From JBDSGC01 sp046594105 (GTDB lineage: Bacteria > Acidobacteriota > Thermoanaerobaculia > Gp7-AA8): a stretch of DNA of 63,150 bases. Every line of letters begins with the position of its first letter. Within the stretch, counting starts at the first letter, position 1. The stretch spans positions 1 through 63,150 of the forward strand of contig JBKJQB010000234.1 in assembly GCA_046594105.1 (NCBI GenBank), written 5' to 3'. The notes under the pieces were generated by a model. That model was not told the DNA's origin, searched no databases, and saw only the letters and a program-made list of their open reading frames with translations. Below, one piece after another: positions 11,225-21,890 of this stretch. The position numbers were made by a program, and so were the translations under genes.

Positions 11225-11874
11225 GAGCGGACCTCGCCGATCGCTCGCACGCTCTCCGCGAACAGGTTGTGACGATCCTGCTCGGTGATTTTCTCGCGGA
11301 GGATCTGTCCAGCGCGCTGAGAGGCCAGCTCCCCTGCGTACTCCGTCAACTCGTGGCGTGCGAGCTTGACGCGATTGTCCACCTCGTTGCGCGCGGTCGT
11401 CAGAATCTTCTGTGCTTCCGCTTCCGCCGCGGCGAGGAGTTCTCGCTTCTGACGCTCACCCTCCACCGCTGCACGCTCGTGGATGGCCCGAACGTCCTGC
11501 TCGATCTGGGTCAGCCTGGCCTGAATATCGGAGGCCAGCGCGTCCGCCTTGGCCCGGCGGGTCTTCGCTTCTTCCGCCTCGCGGCGAACGTTCTCGTGCC
11601 GTTCTGCCAGCGCCTTCTTCACCGGTCCGCCGACCAGCCAGCCCAGAACCCCGATGAACAGGACCACGTTGGCGAGCTTGAGGATCCATCCCGGGATTCC
11701 GAAGTACGTTTTGGGCGCTTCGTTTTCCGCGCCGTGTGCCTCGTGCGGATGAGCGACCTGGTGCACGTCTTTCTCCGCTCCATGGGCTACGTCGTTCGGG
11801 GCATTCCTGGCGTGTTGCGCCGAGAGCGAGACCGGGGCGAGGATCAGAACCAGAGCGAGCAGCAGCCGGCGCAT
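11221..11874 (-). CDS. atpF: Fo ATP synthase b subunit with signal peptide and His-rich segment
   Basis: 217 aa, longer than the usual ~160. It begins with a signal-peptide-like stretch (MRRLLLALVLILAPVSLSAQ). Next comes a soluble segment of ~40 residues with six histidines (e.g. VAHPHEAHGAE), and only then the membrane helix (ILKLANVVLFIGVLGWLVG, about 66-84) and the long cytoplasmic dimerisation helix. An N-terminal extension of this kind would lie in the periplasm. The gene overlaps atpH by 4 bp and the b' gene by 1 bp (TGATG). Confidence 0.9.
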   Translation of the reverse strand: MRRLLLALVLILAPVSLSAQHARNAPNDVAHGAEKDVHQVAHPHEAHGAENEAPKTYFGIPGWILKLANVVLFIGVLGWLVGGPVKKALAERHENVRREAEEAKTRRAKADALASDIQARLTQIEQDVRAIHERAAVEGERQKRELLAAAEAEAQKILTTARNEVDNRVKLARHELTEYAGELASQRAGQILREKITEQDRHNLFAESVRAIGEVRS

Positions 11875-12308
11875 CAGACCGACCTCCCGAGAATCCGTTC
11901 CGCAGCGAGGTGTGCCAGGCCTTCGGACTCTTTCACGATGTTGGTTCGAGCCTCGGCAACGTGCGCCGTCAGCGTGACGTTCGCGCTCTTCACGATCGTC
12001 TCGGCCTCCGCCTGCGTTTTTTGAATGACGGCGTTGCGATGCGTAGCCGCTTCCGCCCGGAATCGGTCGCGCACGCTGGACGCCTCACGCCGGGCCACAT
12101 GGAGTTGCTCTTCCATGCGGGCAGTGGCTTCATTGAAGCGGGCCATGGAGGCCTCATAGACTTCGTTGGCCCCGCGCACCTCAGCCTCGCGCGCTTCCAG
12201 CACCTCGTTGATCGGGCGGAGGAAAAACTTGCTCACGACGATGGAATTGATGAAGAAGATCACCATGATCGCGAGCAGAGATAGATCGGGCGTCAGATTG
12301 ATTTGCAT
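11874..12308 (-). CDS. atpF': Fo ATP synthase b' subunit
   Basis: 144 aa. One N-terminal membrane helix (LSLLAIMVIFFINSIVV), then KFFLRPINEVLEAREAEV and a long charged coiled coil. Paired b and b' genes form a heterodimeric stator stalk. First gene of this operon; no subunit a (atpB) or c (atpE) gene is next to it. Confidence 0.88.
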   Translation of the reverse strand: MQINLTPDLSLLAIMVIFFINSIVVSKFFLRPINEVLEAREAEVRGANEVYEASMARFNEATARMEEQLHVARREASSVRDRFRAEAATHRNAVIQKTQAEAETIVKSANVTLTAHVAEARTNIVKESEGLAHLAAERILGRSV

Positions 12309-12371
12309 TCGCGGTTATGGGCCGGGAAAGCTGCGGCGGGCAGACACTTAGCCCTTCCCCAAGGCCGCGGT

Positions 12372-12401
12372 TGTATACCACACTGGAAAGAACGTTGTCA
12401 C
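12372..12401 (-). promoter_or_regulatory. Probable sigma-70 promoter of the atp operon
   Basis: On the minus strand GTGACA (12401-12396), an 18-bp spacer and TATACA (12377-12372) with an extended TG one base upstream. It lies about 64 bp before the b' start codon. Confidence 0.6.
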
Positions 12402-12456
12402 CAGCCGGGTTGTACCCTGTTGATCCCTTAACTGGCAGGCGACTCTGCCGATTGCG

Positions 12457-13017
12457 ATGGCCGACCAGAGCTACAGAAGCATCCTGAAACGGGCGGATCA
12501 ATTCTTCCGCACCACGCTTCAGGAGCAGCCTCAGAACTTCCAGTGCGGCAAGGGCTGCTCGCTCTGCTGTTACGGGCTGTTCGAGATCAGCGCGGCCGAC
12601 GTTCCCGTCCTCGCCGATGGTCTGGCCGCGCTGCAGCCTTCGCAACGTCTGTCCGTCGTTCGCCGCGCGCAGGAGATTCTGGCGGACACCGCACACCCCG
12701 ACCTGCGCGAATGTTCCCGGCGGGAGAAGAAGAAATTCTACGAGCGCACGGCGACGGTTGCCTGCCCCAACCTCGACGCGTCCGGTGCGTGTCTGGTCTA
12801 CGAACACCGGCCGCTGGTCTGCCGGACTTTCGGCCTCCCCATCCGGGACGGGAAGCGTTATCTGGGAGACATCTGCCAGTTGAATTTCGAAGAGGCGACC
12901 GACGGGGAGAAACAGTCTGCTGCCTGGAACCTGCAATGGGAGGATGCCGTCGGAGCTGCGGACGAATACACCATTCCCGAAGCCATCGTCATGATTGCGC
13001 GGATGCGCGATTGGTAG
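12457..13017 (+). CDS. YkgJ-type CxxCxxCC cysteine-cluster protein
   Basis: 186 aa. The N-terminal part has the family motif CGKGCSLCCYGLFEI. A second set of cysteines follows (CPNLDASGACLVYEHRPLVCRTFGLP and C near DICQL), which are likely Zn or Fe-S ligands. Biochemical role of the family is unsettled. Divergent from the atp operon and convergent with the bactofilin gene. Confidence 0.85.
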   Translation: MADQSYRSILKRADQFFRTTLQEQPQNFQCGKGCSLCCYGLFEISAADVPVLADGLAALQPSQRLSVVRRAQEILADTAHPDLRECSRREKKKFYERTATVACPNLDASGACLVYEHRPLVCRTFGLPIRDGKRYLGDICQLNFEEATDGEKQSAAWNLQWEDAVGAADEYTIPEAIVMIARMRDW

Positions 13018-13038
13018 CCGCGCTGGACTGGGGCGCGA

Positions 13039-13410
13039 TCAGGCTTTCGCCGCGATGTTGGTGACGTTGCCGCTCTTCTTGTCACCCATCACGCAGTTGC
13101 CTTGAAAGATGGCGCCCTCTTCGATGATCAGAGCCGGCGTATCGACGTCGCTGTAGACCTTTCCATTCCGGTGAATTTCCACGCGCTGCGTCGCCACGAT
13201 CTTGCCGACCACCGTGCCGCTGATGGCGATTCTCCCAACGTGCACATCCCCTTCGATGTGAGCGCTCTCGCCGACGATCAACTCGTTCTTCGACACGATC
13301 TTGCCGGAGAACCTGCCGTCGATGCGCATGGTGTCTTCAAATTCGAGCTCCCCTTTGAAGGATGAGCCCCGGTCGAGAAATCCATTGAGTTCGCCGCTTT
13401 TGTTCTTCAT
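13039..13410 (-). CDS. Bactofilin
   Basis: 123 aa, polymer-forming cytoskeletal protein (DUF583 right-handed beta-helix). It shows the repeating short beta turns GRFSGKIVSKNELIVGES, GDVHVGRIAISG and GKIVATQRVEI. Bactofilins form filaments at the membrane and help cell shape or ParABS positioning in several bacteria. Here it is the last gene of the rsmG-parA-parB run, 48 bp after parB, fitting a chromosome-segregation link (inference). Confidence 0.93.
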   Translation of the reverse strand: MKNKSGELNGFLDRGSSFKGELEFEDTMRIDGRFSGKIVSKNELIVGESAHIEGDVHVGRIAISGTVVGKIVATQRVEIHRNGKVYSDVDTPALIIEEGAIFQGNCVMGDKKSGNVTNIAAKA

Positions 13411-13458
13411 GTTCCTGACTCTCCTGATGATGTTTTGCCTGATGCAGCGCGGCCGGCG

Positions 13459-14319
13459 TCAGCGGCGGCGACCCATCATTTCGTCGACGACGCGGATCAG
13501 TTCTTCCTCGCTCCCATAGCGAACATGGATCACTCCGCCTCGCCGTTTCCGATCGATGTCGACCTTCGTTCGCAACGCCCGCTGGAGCTTCTCCTCGGCG
13601 TCGCGAGTGAACACATCCTTTTCCTTCTCTTTCTTCTCAGCAGTCTTCGTCGAAGTGGCCGAGGCCAGTGTCTCGGTCTGCCGCACGTTCAGGTTGCGGC
13701 GCACCACGCGTTCTGCGAGCTGCTCCTGTTTCTTTGCTGATTCCACCGCCAGCAGCGCGCGCGCGTGGCCCATCGACAGCCGGCCGGCCCCCAGAAGCTT
13801 CTTTACGGAGTCCGGAAGCTTGATCAGGCGGAGAAAGTTCGCCACGGTGGAGCGCTCTTTTCCCACACGCTTCGAGATTTCCTCCTGGGTCAGTCCGAAA
13901 TCCTCGTGCAGCTGGAAGTAGGCGTGCGCCTCTTCCATCGGGTTCAGGTCCTCTCGCTGGATGTTCTCGATCAAGGCAATCTGAAGCGCATCTCCGTCAA
14001 GAAGCATTTCCTTAATGACGGCTGGGATGGAGCGGAGGCCCGCTTTCTGCGCGGCGCGGAAACGGCGCTCACCGGCGATGATCTTATAGCGATCGCCGGA
14101 GCGTGTGACCACGATGGGCTGCACGATGCCGTGCTCGCGAACGCTGCGCGCAAGTTCCTCGATGGAATCTTCATTGAATGTCTTGCGCGGCTGCAGCGGG
14201 TTGGGCTGAATCTGGTCGATCGGAATCTGAGCCAGACCGGCAGCCTGACCGCGCGCCGGTTCGGACCGCTGAGGAATCAGCGCGCCCAGACCGCGCCCGA
14301 GGACTTTTTTCTGATTCAT
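13459..14319 (-). CDS. parB: Chromosome-partitioning protein ParB
   Basis: 286 aa from ATG 14319, which overlaps the parA stop as ATGA. N-terminal KKVLGRGLGALIP is the typical ParA-interacting peptide. The CTPase domain has GERRFRAAQ and ENIQREDLNPMEEA, followed by a helix-turn-helix (LTQEEISKRVGKERSTVANFLRL) and a C-terminal dimerisation domain. The frame is open upstream to 14646, but that part lies inside parA. Binds the parS sites described below. Confidence 0.95.
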   Translation of the reverse strand: MNQKKVLGRGLGALIPQRSEPARGQAAGLAQIPIDQIQPNPLQPRKTFNEDSIEELARSVREHGIVQPIVVTRSGDRYKIIAGERRFRAAQKAGLRSIPAVIKEMLLDGDALQIALIENIQREDLNPMEEAHAYFQLHEDFGLTQEEISKRVGKERSTVANFLRLIKLPDSVKKLLGAGRLSMGHARALLAVESAKKQEQLAERVVRRNLNVRQTETLASATSTKTAEKKEKEKDVFTRDAEEKLQRALRTKVDIDRKRRGGVIHVRYGSEEELIRVVDEMMGRRR

Positions 14320-15089
14320 GGGAGGACGTTCTCCGCGCGCTGGATGAATTCTCTGGCCAGGCTGACGTAAGCCTCGCTGCCACGCGAACGAATGTCGTAC
14401 AGGATAATCGGTTTCCCGAACGACGGTGCCTCGCCGAGCCGGACGTTGCGCGGGATGACGGTGGCGTAGACCTTCTCCCCGAAGTGACGCCGCACTTCTT
14501 CTGCGACCTGCTTCGCGAGGTTCATCCGGTCGTCGTACATGGTCAGCGCGATTCCCTCGATCTCGAGATTCGGATTCAGTGACTCCCGCACTCGCTCGAT
14601 GGTGTTGAGGAGCTGCGAAGCTCCCTCCAGCGCAAAATACTCGCACTGCATCGGCACCAGGACCGAATCAGCGGCCGTCAGGCCGTTCACTGTGAGAAGA
14701 CCAAGCGACGGAGGGGAATCGATCAGGATGTAATCGAACCGTCCCTTCACGCTTTCCACCGCATTGCGAAGCCGGAACTCCCGCTGCTCGACGCTCCCCA
14801 ACTCGACCTCCGCCCCGACAAGGTCCACCGACGAGGGGGCGATCCAGAGGGTCGGAATCTCAGTCTCACGGATGACCTCGCTCAGAGCGATCTCTTCCAT
14901 GAGAACGGGGTACATCGAATTCTCCTCGTTCTTGCCGATCCCCAAGCCCGAAGTAGCGTTCGCCTGGGGATCCAGGTCGATCAGCAGCACGCGCCGCTCG
15001 CAGGCGGCGATGGATGCCCCGAGATTGATTGCGGTCGTCGTTTTTCCGACGCCGCCTTTCTGGTTCACCAGCGAGACGACTTTCGTCAT
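14316..15089 (-). CDS. parA: Chromosome-partitioning ATPase ParA
   Basis: 257 aa from ATG 15089. Deviant Walker A KGGVGKTTTAINL near the N-terminus, Walker A' LLIDLDPQAN, and Walker B YILIDSPPSLGLL. The ATG overlaps the rsmG stop as ATGA; the earlier in-frame start at 15152 lies inside rsmG and lacks family sequence. Pairs with ParB for segregation. Confidence 0.96.
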   Translation of the reverse strand: MTKVVSLVNQKGGVGKTTTAINLGASIAACERRVLLIDLDPQANATSGLGIGKNEENSMYPVLMEEIALSEVIRETEIPTLWIAPSSVDLVGAEVELGSVEQREFRLRNAVESVKGRFDYILIDSPPSLGLLTVNGLTAADSVLVPMQCEYFALEGASQLLNTIERVRESLNPNLEIEGIALTMYDDRMNLAKQVAEEVRRHFGEKVYATVIPRNVRLGEAPSFGKPIILYDIRSRGSEAYVSLAREFIQRAENVLP

Positions 15090-15649
15090 GACTGTTCCAC
15101 GTGAAACTTCATCGTTACCAGGTAATTTGAATCGCCCCTCGGCAGGGTCCAAGCCGCGTCAGGCTGAAAACCGGGAACGGGTTGAGTCTGGCGAGTTCCC
15201 TGAAACAAGGCAGCTCTCCCTTCCGGTTCCATCCAGGCTCTCAACGACGGCAGCCACGTTTCCGGACTGCCGACCGCGCGGGAGGTGACGAGTGAGAAAC
15301 GAAGCTGCGGAGGGAAGCGATCCAGAGCCCTTTCGAGCCTATCACCGTAAATGACCGCGTTCAATCCACACTCCCGCACGACGTGCTTCAAGAAAACCCA
15401 CTTCTTCTGCTCCGATTCGACCAGGTGAAACCGCGCCTCGGGCGACGCGATGGCCATCGGGATCGCCGGCAGTCCACCTCCGCTGCCGAAGTCCAGCACT
15501 TCGCGCTTCGGTTGCAGGAGTTCGGCCGCGGCGAGCGATTCCGCCACATGCGCGTCGAGATTCGCCTTTGCTTCGGGACCGATCAGATTGATCTTTTCGT
15601 TCCAGGAGAGGAGCAGGCGTTTGTACAGGTTCAGCTGGTCTGTGTTCAT
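15086..15649 (-). CDS. rsmG: 16S rRNA m7G527 methyltransferase RsmG
   Basis: 187 aa from ATG 15649 (MNTDQLNLYKRLLLSWNEKINL). SAM-binding motif VLDFGSGGGLPAIPMAI. The usual partner in the mnmG-rsmG-parAB cluster. The 3' end encodes KFHVEQ across a parS-like site. The 144 bp between its start and the mnmG stop hold a dispersed repeat. Confidence 0.94.
   Translation of the reverse strand: MNTDQLNLYKRLLLSWNEKINLIGPEAKANLDAHVAESLAAAELLQPKREVLDFGSGGGLPAIPMAIASPEARFHLVESEQKKWVFLKHVVRECGLNAVIYGDRLERALDRFPPQLRFSLVTSRAVGSPETWLPSLRAWMEPEGRAALFQGTRQTQPVPGFQPDAAWTLPRGDSNYLVTMKFHVEQS
15093..15108. promoter_or_regulatory. parS: parS-like ParB-binding site in rsmG 3' end
   Basis: TGTTCCACGTGAAACT matches the parS consensus TGTTTCACGTGAAACA at 14 of 16 positions. 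It sits inside the last codons of rsmG, just upstream of parA. Confidence 0.8.
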
Positions 15650-15713
15650 GACGAGTCGCCCAGCATGGCAAGAGGCGCGGCGACGCGCAACTTCCGCCCG
15701 CGCATAAGAGCAG

Positions 15714-15793
15714 CTAGGAGCCTGCACGGCAGGAAGTCTTGGGGCGTGATCATGGAGGAGCCTTGGGCAACCAGCGCCGCCGGCCGTGCCGGC

Positions 15794-15794
<1 letters not shown>
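15714..15794. repeat. Dispersed 81-bp repeat, copy A
   Basis: By eye about 75 of 81 bases match the reverse complement of 55459-55539. It ends in the GCCGGCCGTGCCGGCC core and touches the mnmG stop codon (TAG, 15796-15794). Nothing else is seen in this intergenic space. Confidence 0.85.
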
Positions 15795-17695
<1,901 letters not shown>

Positions 17696-17696
17696 G

Positions 17697-17712
17697 TGTT
17701 TCACGTGGAACA
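17697..17712. promoter_or_regulatory. parS: parS-like ParB-binding site before mnmG
   Basis: TGTTTCACGTGGAACA, 15 of 16 matches to the consensus palindrome. It ends 1 bp before the mnmG ATG and lies 2.6 kb from the site at 15093. Confidence 0.85.
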
Positions 17713-17747
17713 CTCGCCCGCGCTGAGGTCATCCCTCCGCAGGGTTC

Positions 17748-19082
17748 TCACTTGCCGATACAGAATTTCGAAAAAATCTCCGCCAGGATCTCGTCGTTGA
17801 GGATGGCCCCGGTGAGGGTGCCAAGCGATCGCGCTGCCCGATGGAGATCGACCAGCACGATCTGCTCTTCGTACCCTTCAGCGATGGAGCGACTGGCCTC
17901 CCTCAAGCCTTCGAGGCACCCTTCGACTGCCAGGCGCTGCCGGTCGTTGATGACGCTCCCGGGCGCCGCGACGAACTGATCGCGTACCTGCTCGTCGAGC
18001 CGCCGGAGCAATTCGTCGACGCCCTTGTCCTCGGTCACGCTGATTCCGAACTCGCCCGCGGGCGCTGGCGCCAGGTCGGTCTTTGTGAAAATGACCTGAG
18101 CGTGGGTGACCCTCGTCAGCTCCAGCCGATCTGCTTCAGTCAACCCGATCTGCGCGTCCACTAAATACAGGACGAGATCGGCGCTTCGAGCGGCCGCTCG
18201 AGCGCGCTCGATGCCGATCCCCTCGACCGGATCCTCGCTTTCGCGGAGGCCCGCTGTGTCAGCGACGGTCACTGGCAACCCGCCGATCTCGAAGGTCTCG
18301 CGAATGATGTCTCGCGTCGTGCCGGCAACGGAAGTCACGATGGCCCGGTCGCTCCCGACCAGCCGATTCAGCAGGCTGGACTTGCCCGCATTCGGCCGCC
18401 CCAGAATGACCGCAAACAGTCCGCTGGACGTCGCTGCCCCGCGCTGGTACGTACGGCTCATCGCCTCCACTTCACCAGTCGCACCCCGGATGACCCGCTC
18501 GAGCTCGACTCGGTCAATGAAGTCATACCCCTCTTCAGAGAAGTCGAGCGTCGCTTCCAGCCGGACGATCGCATCAAGCATGGACCGGCGCACCGATGCG
18601 GCGCGACGACTGAGGTCGCCCTGAAGATTGCCAAGGAGAAGCTGAGCCTGCAGAGCAGTTCGCGAATTGATGAGCTCGGCGATCGCCTCCGCCTGAACGA
18701 GGTCGATTTTTCCGTTCAGCACGGCACGTTCGGAAAACTCGCCGGGCTCAGCATGGCGAGCCCCCAGCGAGACGATTTCCCGGATCGCGCGCTGCACGAG
18801 CGCCGGGTTCCCGTGGAGAGTCAGCTCCATCAGGTCGTTGCCTGTGAAGGACGACGGCCCGAAGAAGGGCGTCAAGACAACGTCGTCCAGAATCGCTCCG
18901 TCTTCTTTCCATAATTCCACATGAACCGCCAAACGCGGCGTGAACGAAGCCCTGCGCGTCAGCGTTTTAAGAATCCTGACGCTGTCCGGACCGTCGATGC
19001 GAATGACGGCCAGCGCGCTTCTGGCGAGGGGCGTCGCAGCGGCGACGATGGTGTCGTCCGGACGCCTCCCCGCTGCACTCAC
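17748..19082 (-). CDS. mnmE: tRNA modification GTPase MnmE
   Basis: 444 aa. The start is GTG at 19082, overlapping the jag stop as GTGA. Upstream open frame to 19535 lies inside jag and is not conserved. N-terminal tetrahydrofolate-binding domain (DDTIVAAATPLARSALAVIR), G domain with GRPNAGKSSLLN, DTAGLRE and TKTD, and the C-terminal catalytic-cysteine end FCIGK. Partner of MnmG in the next gene. Confidence 0.95.
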   Translation of the reverse strand: MSAAGRRPDDTIVAAATPLARSALAVIRIDGPDSVRILKTLTRRASFTPRLAVHVELWKEDGAILDDVVLTPFFGPSSFTGNDLMELTLHGNPALVQRAIREIVSLGARHAEPGEFSERAVLNGKIDLVQAEAIAELINSRTALQAQLLLGNLQGDLSRRAASVRRSMLDAIVRLEATLDFSEEGYDFIDRVELERVIRGATGEVEAMSRTYQRGAATSSGLFAVILGRPNAGKSSLLNRLVGSDRAIVTSVAGTTRDIIRETFEIGGLPVTVADTAGLRESEDPVEGIGIERARAAARSADLVLYLVDAQIGLTEADRLELTRVTHAQVIFTKTDLAPAPAGEFGISVTEDKGVDELLRRLDEQVRDQFVAAPGSVINDRQRLAVEGCLEGLREASRSIAEGYEEQIVLVDLHRAARSLGTLTGAILNDEILAEIFSKFCIGK

Positions 19083-19972
19083 GGCGAAGTCGAAGGAGGT
19101 TCTGCGGCAGATCCGGGCGCCCGCTTGACGATGGCCACCCGCTTGTAGAAACCCTCGCCTCGTGACTCTGTGGCGACGTCGCCCGCGTCCCGCAGCGCCA
19201 GATGGATGATGCGGCGCTCGATGGGAGTCATCGCCGGAAGCAGTTGCTCGCGACCATCCTGCCGGACGCGATCGGCCACTTCCCGTGCTGTCTGTTCGAG
19301 CGCGCCGGTGCGACGCTCCTTGAAGGCATCGCTGTCGAATTCGATGGGCTTCTCCGTCTTGCGACCGACCAGCGCTTTGTTCGCCAGTACCTGGATGGCG
19401 TCGAGCAATTCGCCGTGCTGATCCACCAGCTTGACGGTGTCCCGCCCATGCAGGCGGACAGCGATCTGCTCGTCGTCTTCTGAGGTGCGCACGACGAGCT
19501 CGAGACCCGCGGTTTCGATGAGCTCCTCGCACCACAACCGCACGTCGCGGGCATGCTCGGACTCCGCTCCCTGGGGGGGAACCTCGGCAGCGAATCGCTC
19601 GAAGTCTCCCGATTGCAGCGCTTCATCTTGACGAGGCTCGCGAGAACCTCCACCGCTTCGAGAGCTCCCACCGCCTGATCGCCGCCCTCGGCTGCGGGGC
19701 CGGTCGCCCCGACTGCGGTCGCCAGCCGGCGCCCCGCCCTGCGCGCTCACTGGTTCCCCAACCGAGGATCGCTGCGTAGTCGCGGCTTCCGCGGAGCCCG
19801 TCGCAGCGGTCTGGTTGACTTCGGCCTCGATGACCACATGCTTCACCGCCCCAAGAAACCCGCGCTTCTCCTGGACGACGTGATAGGTCAGTTGGTAGCG
19901 ATCGACACTGAGGGCCTGCGCCGCCAGCGTCAGTGCTTCTTCGAGATTCTTTCCTTCGAATTGCTGAGCCAT
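19079..19972 (-). CDS. jag: Jag/KhpB RNA-binding protein
   Basis: 297 aa. Jag-N domain at the start (FEGKNLEEALTLAAQALSV, KRGFLGAVKHVVIE). Then a low-complexity Gly/Ser/Arg linker (about 85-125), a KH-like region (VKLVDQHGELLDAIQVLANK) and a C-terminal R3H domain (MTPIERRIIHLALRD, ESRGEGFYKRV). Usually lies between yidC and mnmE, as here; links to cell division and RNA regulation in other bacteria. Confidence 0.92.
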   Translation of the reverse strand: MAQQFEGKNLEEALTLAAQALSVDRYQLTYHVVQEKRGFLGAVKHVVIEAEVNQTAATGSAEAATTQRSSVGEPVSAQGGAPAGDRSRGDRPRSRGRRSGGGSSRSGGGSREPRQDEALQSGDFERFAAEVPPQGAESEHARDVRLWCEELIETAGLELVVRTSEDDEQIAVRLHGRDTVKLVDQHGELLDAIQVLANKALVGRKTEKPIEFDSDAFKERRTGALEQTAREVADRVRQDGREQLLPAMTPIERRIIHLALRDAGDVATESRGEGFYKRVAIVKRAPGSAAEPPSTSP

Positions 19973-19990
19973 GTTGTGGTCCTTGTCGCG

Positions 19991-21676
19991 TCAGACGGTC
20001 TGCGTCTCTGCCGGCTGATCCTTCCAGAACTTGTTCATGATCAACTGCTGCAGGATGGTCAGGACATTCTGCATCAGGTAGTAGAGCACCACGCCGGAAG
20101 GCAGCTCTTTAAAGATCCAACCCATGACCAGCGGCATGATGAGGAACATGCGTCTCTGCATGGCATCGCCGGTGGTCGGTGTCATGGCCTGCTGGATGAA
20201 CATCGTGATCATCATCAGCAAGGGAGTGATGTAGTAGGGATCTTTCGCGGACAGGTCGTGGATCCAGAGAATGAACGGCGCGTGACGCAGCTCAATCGCG
20301 TGTGAGAGCAGATTGTAGAAGCCCCAGAGAATTGGTACCTGCAGCGCGAACGGAAGACAGCCTCCGGCAGGATTGATCCCTTCCTGCTGGTAGAGCTTCA
20401 TCATGTCCGCGTTCATCTTCTGCCGCTGGTCGGGGTCGGTCTTCGCCTTCTTGTAGCGTGCCTTGATGGCCTCCATCTTCGGCTGCATCTTCTGCATCTT
20501 CTTCATCGACACGATCCACTTGTGCTGCAGCGGATAGAGCACGATCTTGATCAGAATGGTGAGCACGATGATGGCGAATCCGTAGTTGTGCGTGTACTTG
20601 TTGATCGCGGTGAGCCCGACCAGCAGGAAGCGCGCGATGATGCCGAACATCCCGTACTGGAGAGTCTTTTCGAAACCGTACTGGTCGAGGGTGTACGTCT
20701 CCTTCGGACCGAAGAAGGCCGACCCGGCGAGCTGACCGTCCGGTCCGGCGTTGACGGCGGCGTACAGCTCGCGACGAAGGTCGTTCTTCGCGCCGGCCGG
20801 GACATCGATCGCGTGAATAACGCCTACCGACGGCCTGTCCGGGCGGAGGACCGAGAGGAAATAGTTGTCTTCGATGCCGACGTACTGCACGGTTCCCAGC
20901 AGGCTGGTCTTGTCGGCCTTCTCGCGCGCCACGACCTTCAGGCTGTCGTCGCGCTGCACCACACCATTTCCCGTGATGATGAACTGGCTGTCCTTCTCTT
21001 CGCGCTCCAGCGTACGGATGCCGGGGCCGATGGCGATGCGGTAGGCCGTCGAGGGACTGACGGCGACCTCATAGTGGAAAAGGTACTGGCTCGAAATCCG
21101 GAACGTCTTGGTCACCGAGAGCGAACCGTCGGAGAATCGATACTCCAGAATCCGAGTGCCGCTCTCGGTCCGATCATTCAATTGATAAAGGGCGCTGTTC
21201 GCCTTGCGCGATAGGTTTGCGTCGCTCGACTCGATGGCGAACGGAAAGTCGGTCCGTCCTGCATCGCGTGCCTTGACCAACTCGACCTGGCTGCCGTCTT
21301 TTGCCTGGTAGTTCTTGAGCTGGAACGAGACCAGCGTCGCTCCGCGGTTGGAGAAGCGGGCCACGAAGTTGGGCGCGTCCACGATCGACTCGGTCAACTG
21401 CGAGCCGCCCACGGGGACCACGGCGATCGGGGCTGCGACTGGAGGCTGGCCGATGGAGGTTGCTGCGGCGGTGGAGGTTGCTGCGGCGGTGAGAGGCGTC
21501 GACGTGATTGCCGTTGCCGTCGGGGCCGGGCGGGGCGGGGTCGTCTCCGGGACGAGCGTGGACGCCGCCGGCACGGGACGCTTCATCAGGTCGGGGAATA
21601 GCTTGGGAGCCAAGGCGGCCCAAAGCCAAAGCAGTCCGATGGAGATCAGAACGGCGGAGAAAATTCGTTTTTCCAT
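19991..21676 (-). CDS. yidC: Membrane protein insertase YidC
   Basis: 561 aa, Gram-negative type. N-terminal membrane anchor (FSAVLISIGLLWLWAAL), a Pro/Ala/Thr-rich linker, a large periplasmic beta domain (about 95-330), then the conserved five-helix core. The core has the hydrophilic loop of Lys/Gln (KKMQKMQPKMEAIKARYK). An 18-bp unit in the linker is directly duplicated near 21452-21489, giving a TSTAAA repeat. Starts 1 bp after yidD. Confidence 0.96.
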   Translation of the reverse strand: MEKRIFSAVLISIGLLWLWAALAPKLFPDLMKRPVPAASTLVPETTPPRPAPTATAITSTPLTAAATSTAAATSIGQPPVAAPIAVVPVGGSQLTESIVDAPNFVARFSNRGATLVSFQLKNYQAKDGSQVELVKARDAGRTDFPFAIESSDANLSRKANSALYQLNDRTESGTRILEYRFSDGSLSVTKTFRISSQYLFHYEVAVSPSTAYRIAIGPGIRTLEREEKDSQFIITGNGVVQRDDSLKVVAREKADKTSLLGTVQYVGIEDNYFLSVLRPDRPSVGVIHAIDVPAGAKNDLRRELYAAVNAGPDGQLAGSAFFGPKETYTLDQYGFEKTLQYGMFGIIARFLLVGLTAINKYTHNYGFAIIVLTILIKIVLYPLQHKWIVSMKKMQKMQPKMEAIKARYKKAKTDPDQRQKMNADMMKLYQQEGINPAGGCLPFALQVPILWGFYNLLSHAIELRHAPFILWIHDLSAKDPYYITPLLMMITMFIQQAMTPTTGDAMQRRMFLIMPLVMGWIFKELPSGVVLYYLMQNVLTILQQLIMNKFWKDQPAETQTV

Positions 21677-21677
21677 T

Positions 21678-21887
21678 TCAAGGGACGGGGTCCCAGCCTC
21701 CAGGGTTCAGCGGGTGACAGCGGACGAGCCGGCGAATACCCAGCCAGACCCCTCGCGCGGCCCCATATTTTTCAATCGATTGCATCGTGTAAATCGAGCA
21801 GGTCGGCTCGAAGCGGCACATCGGTGGCAGGAACGGCGAGATCGCCTTCTTGTAAAACTGCAGCAACGCCAGAAGAGGAGTCCGCAT
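21678..21887 (-). CDS. yidD: Membrane protein insertion efficiency factor YidD
   Basis: 69 aa, full family length. Conserved FYKKAISPFLPPMCRFEPTC and RCHPLNPGGWDPVP. Lies between rnpA (3-bp gap) and yidC (1-bp gap), its standard position. Confidence 0.95.
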   Translation of the reverse strand: MRTPLLALLQFYKKAISPFLPPMCRFEPTCSIYTMQSIEKYGAARGVWLGIRRLVRCHPLNPGGWDPVP

Positions 21888-21890
21888 CGC

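Noticed and set aside
13459..14646. 395-residue version of ParB
   Set aside because: The first 109 residues lie inside parA; the true ATG at 14319 overlaps the parA stop.
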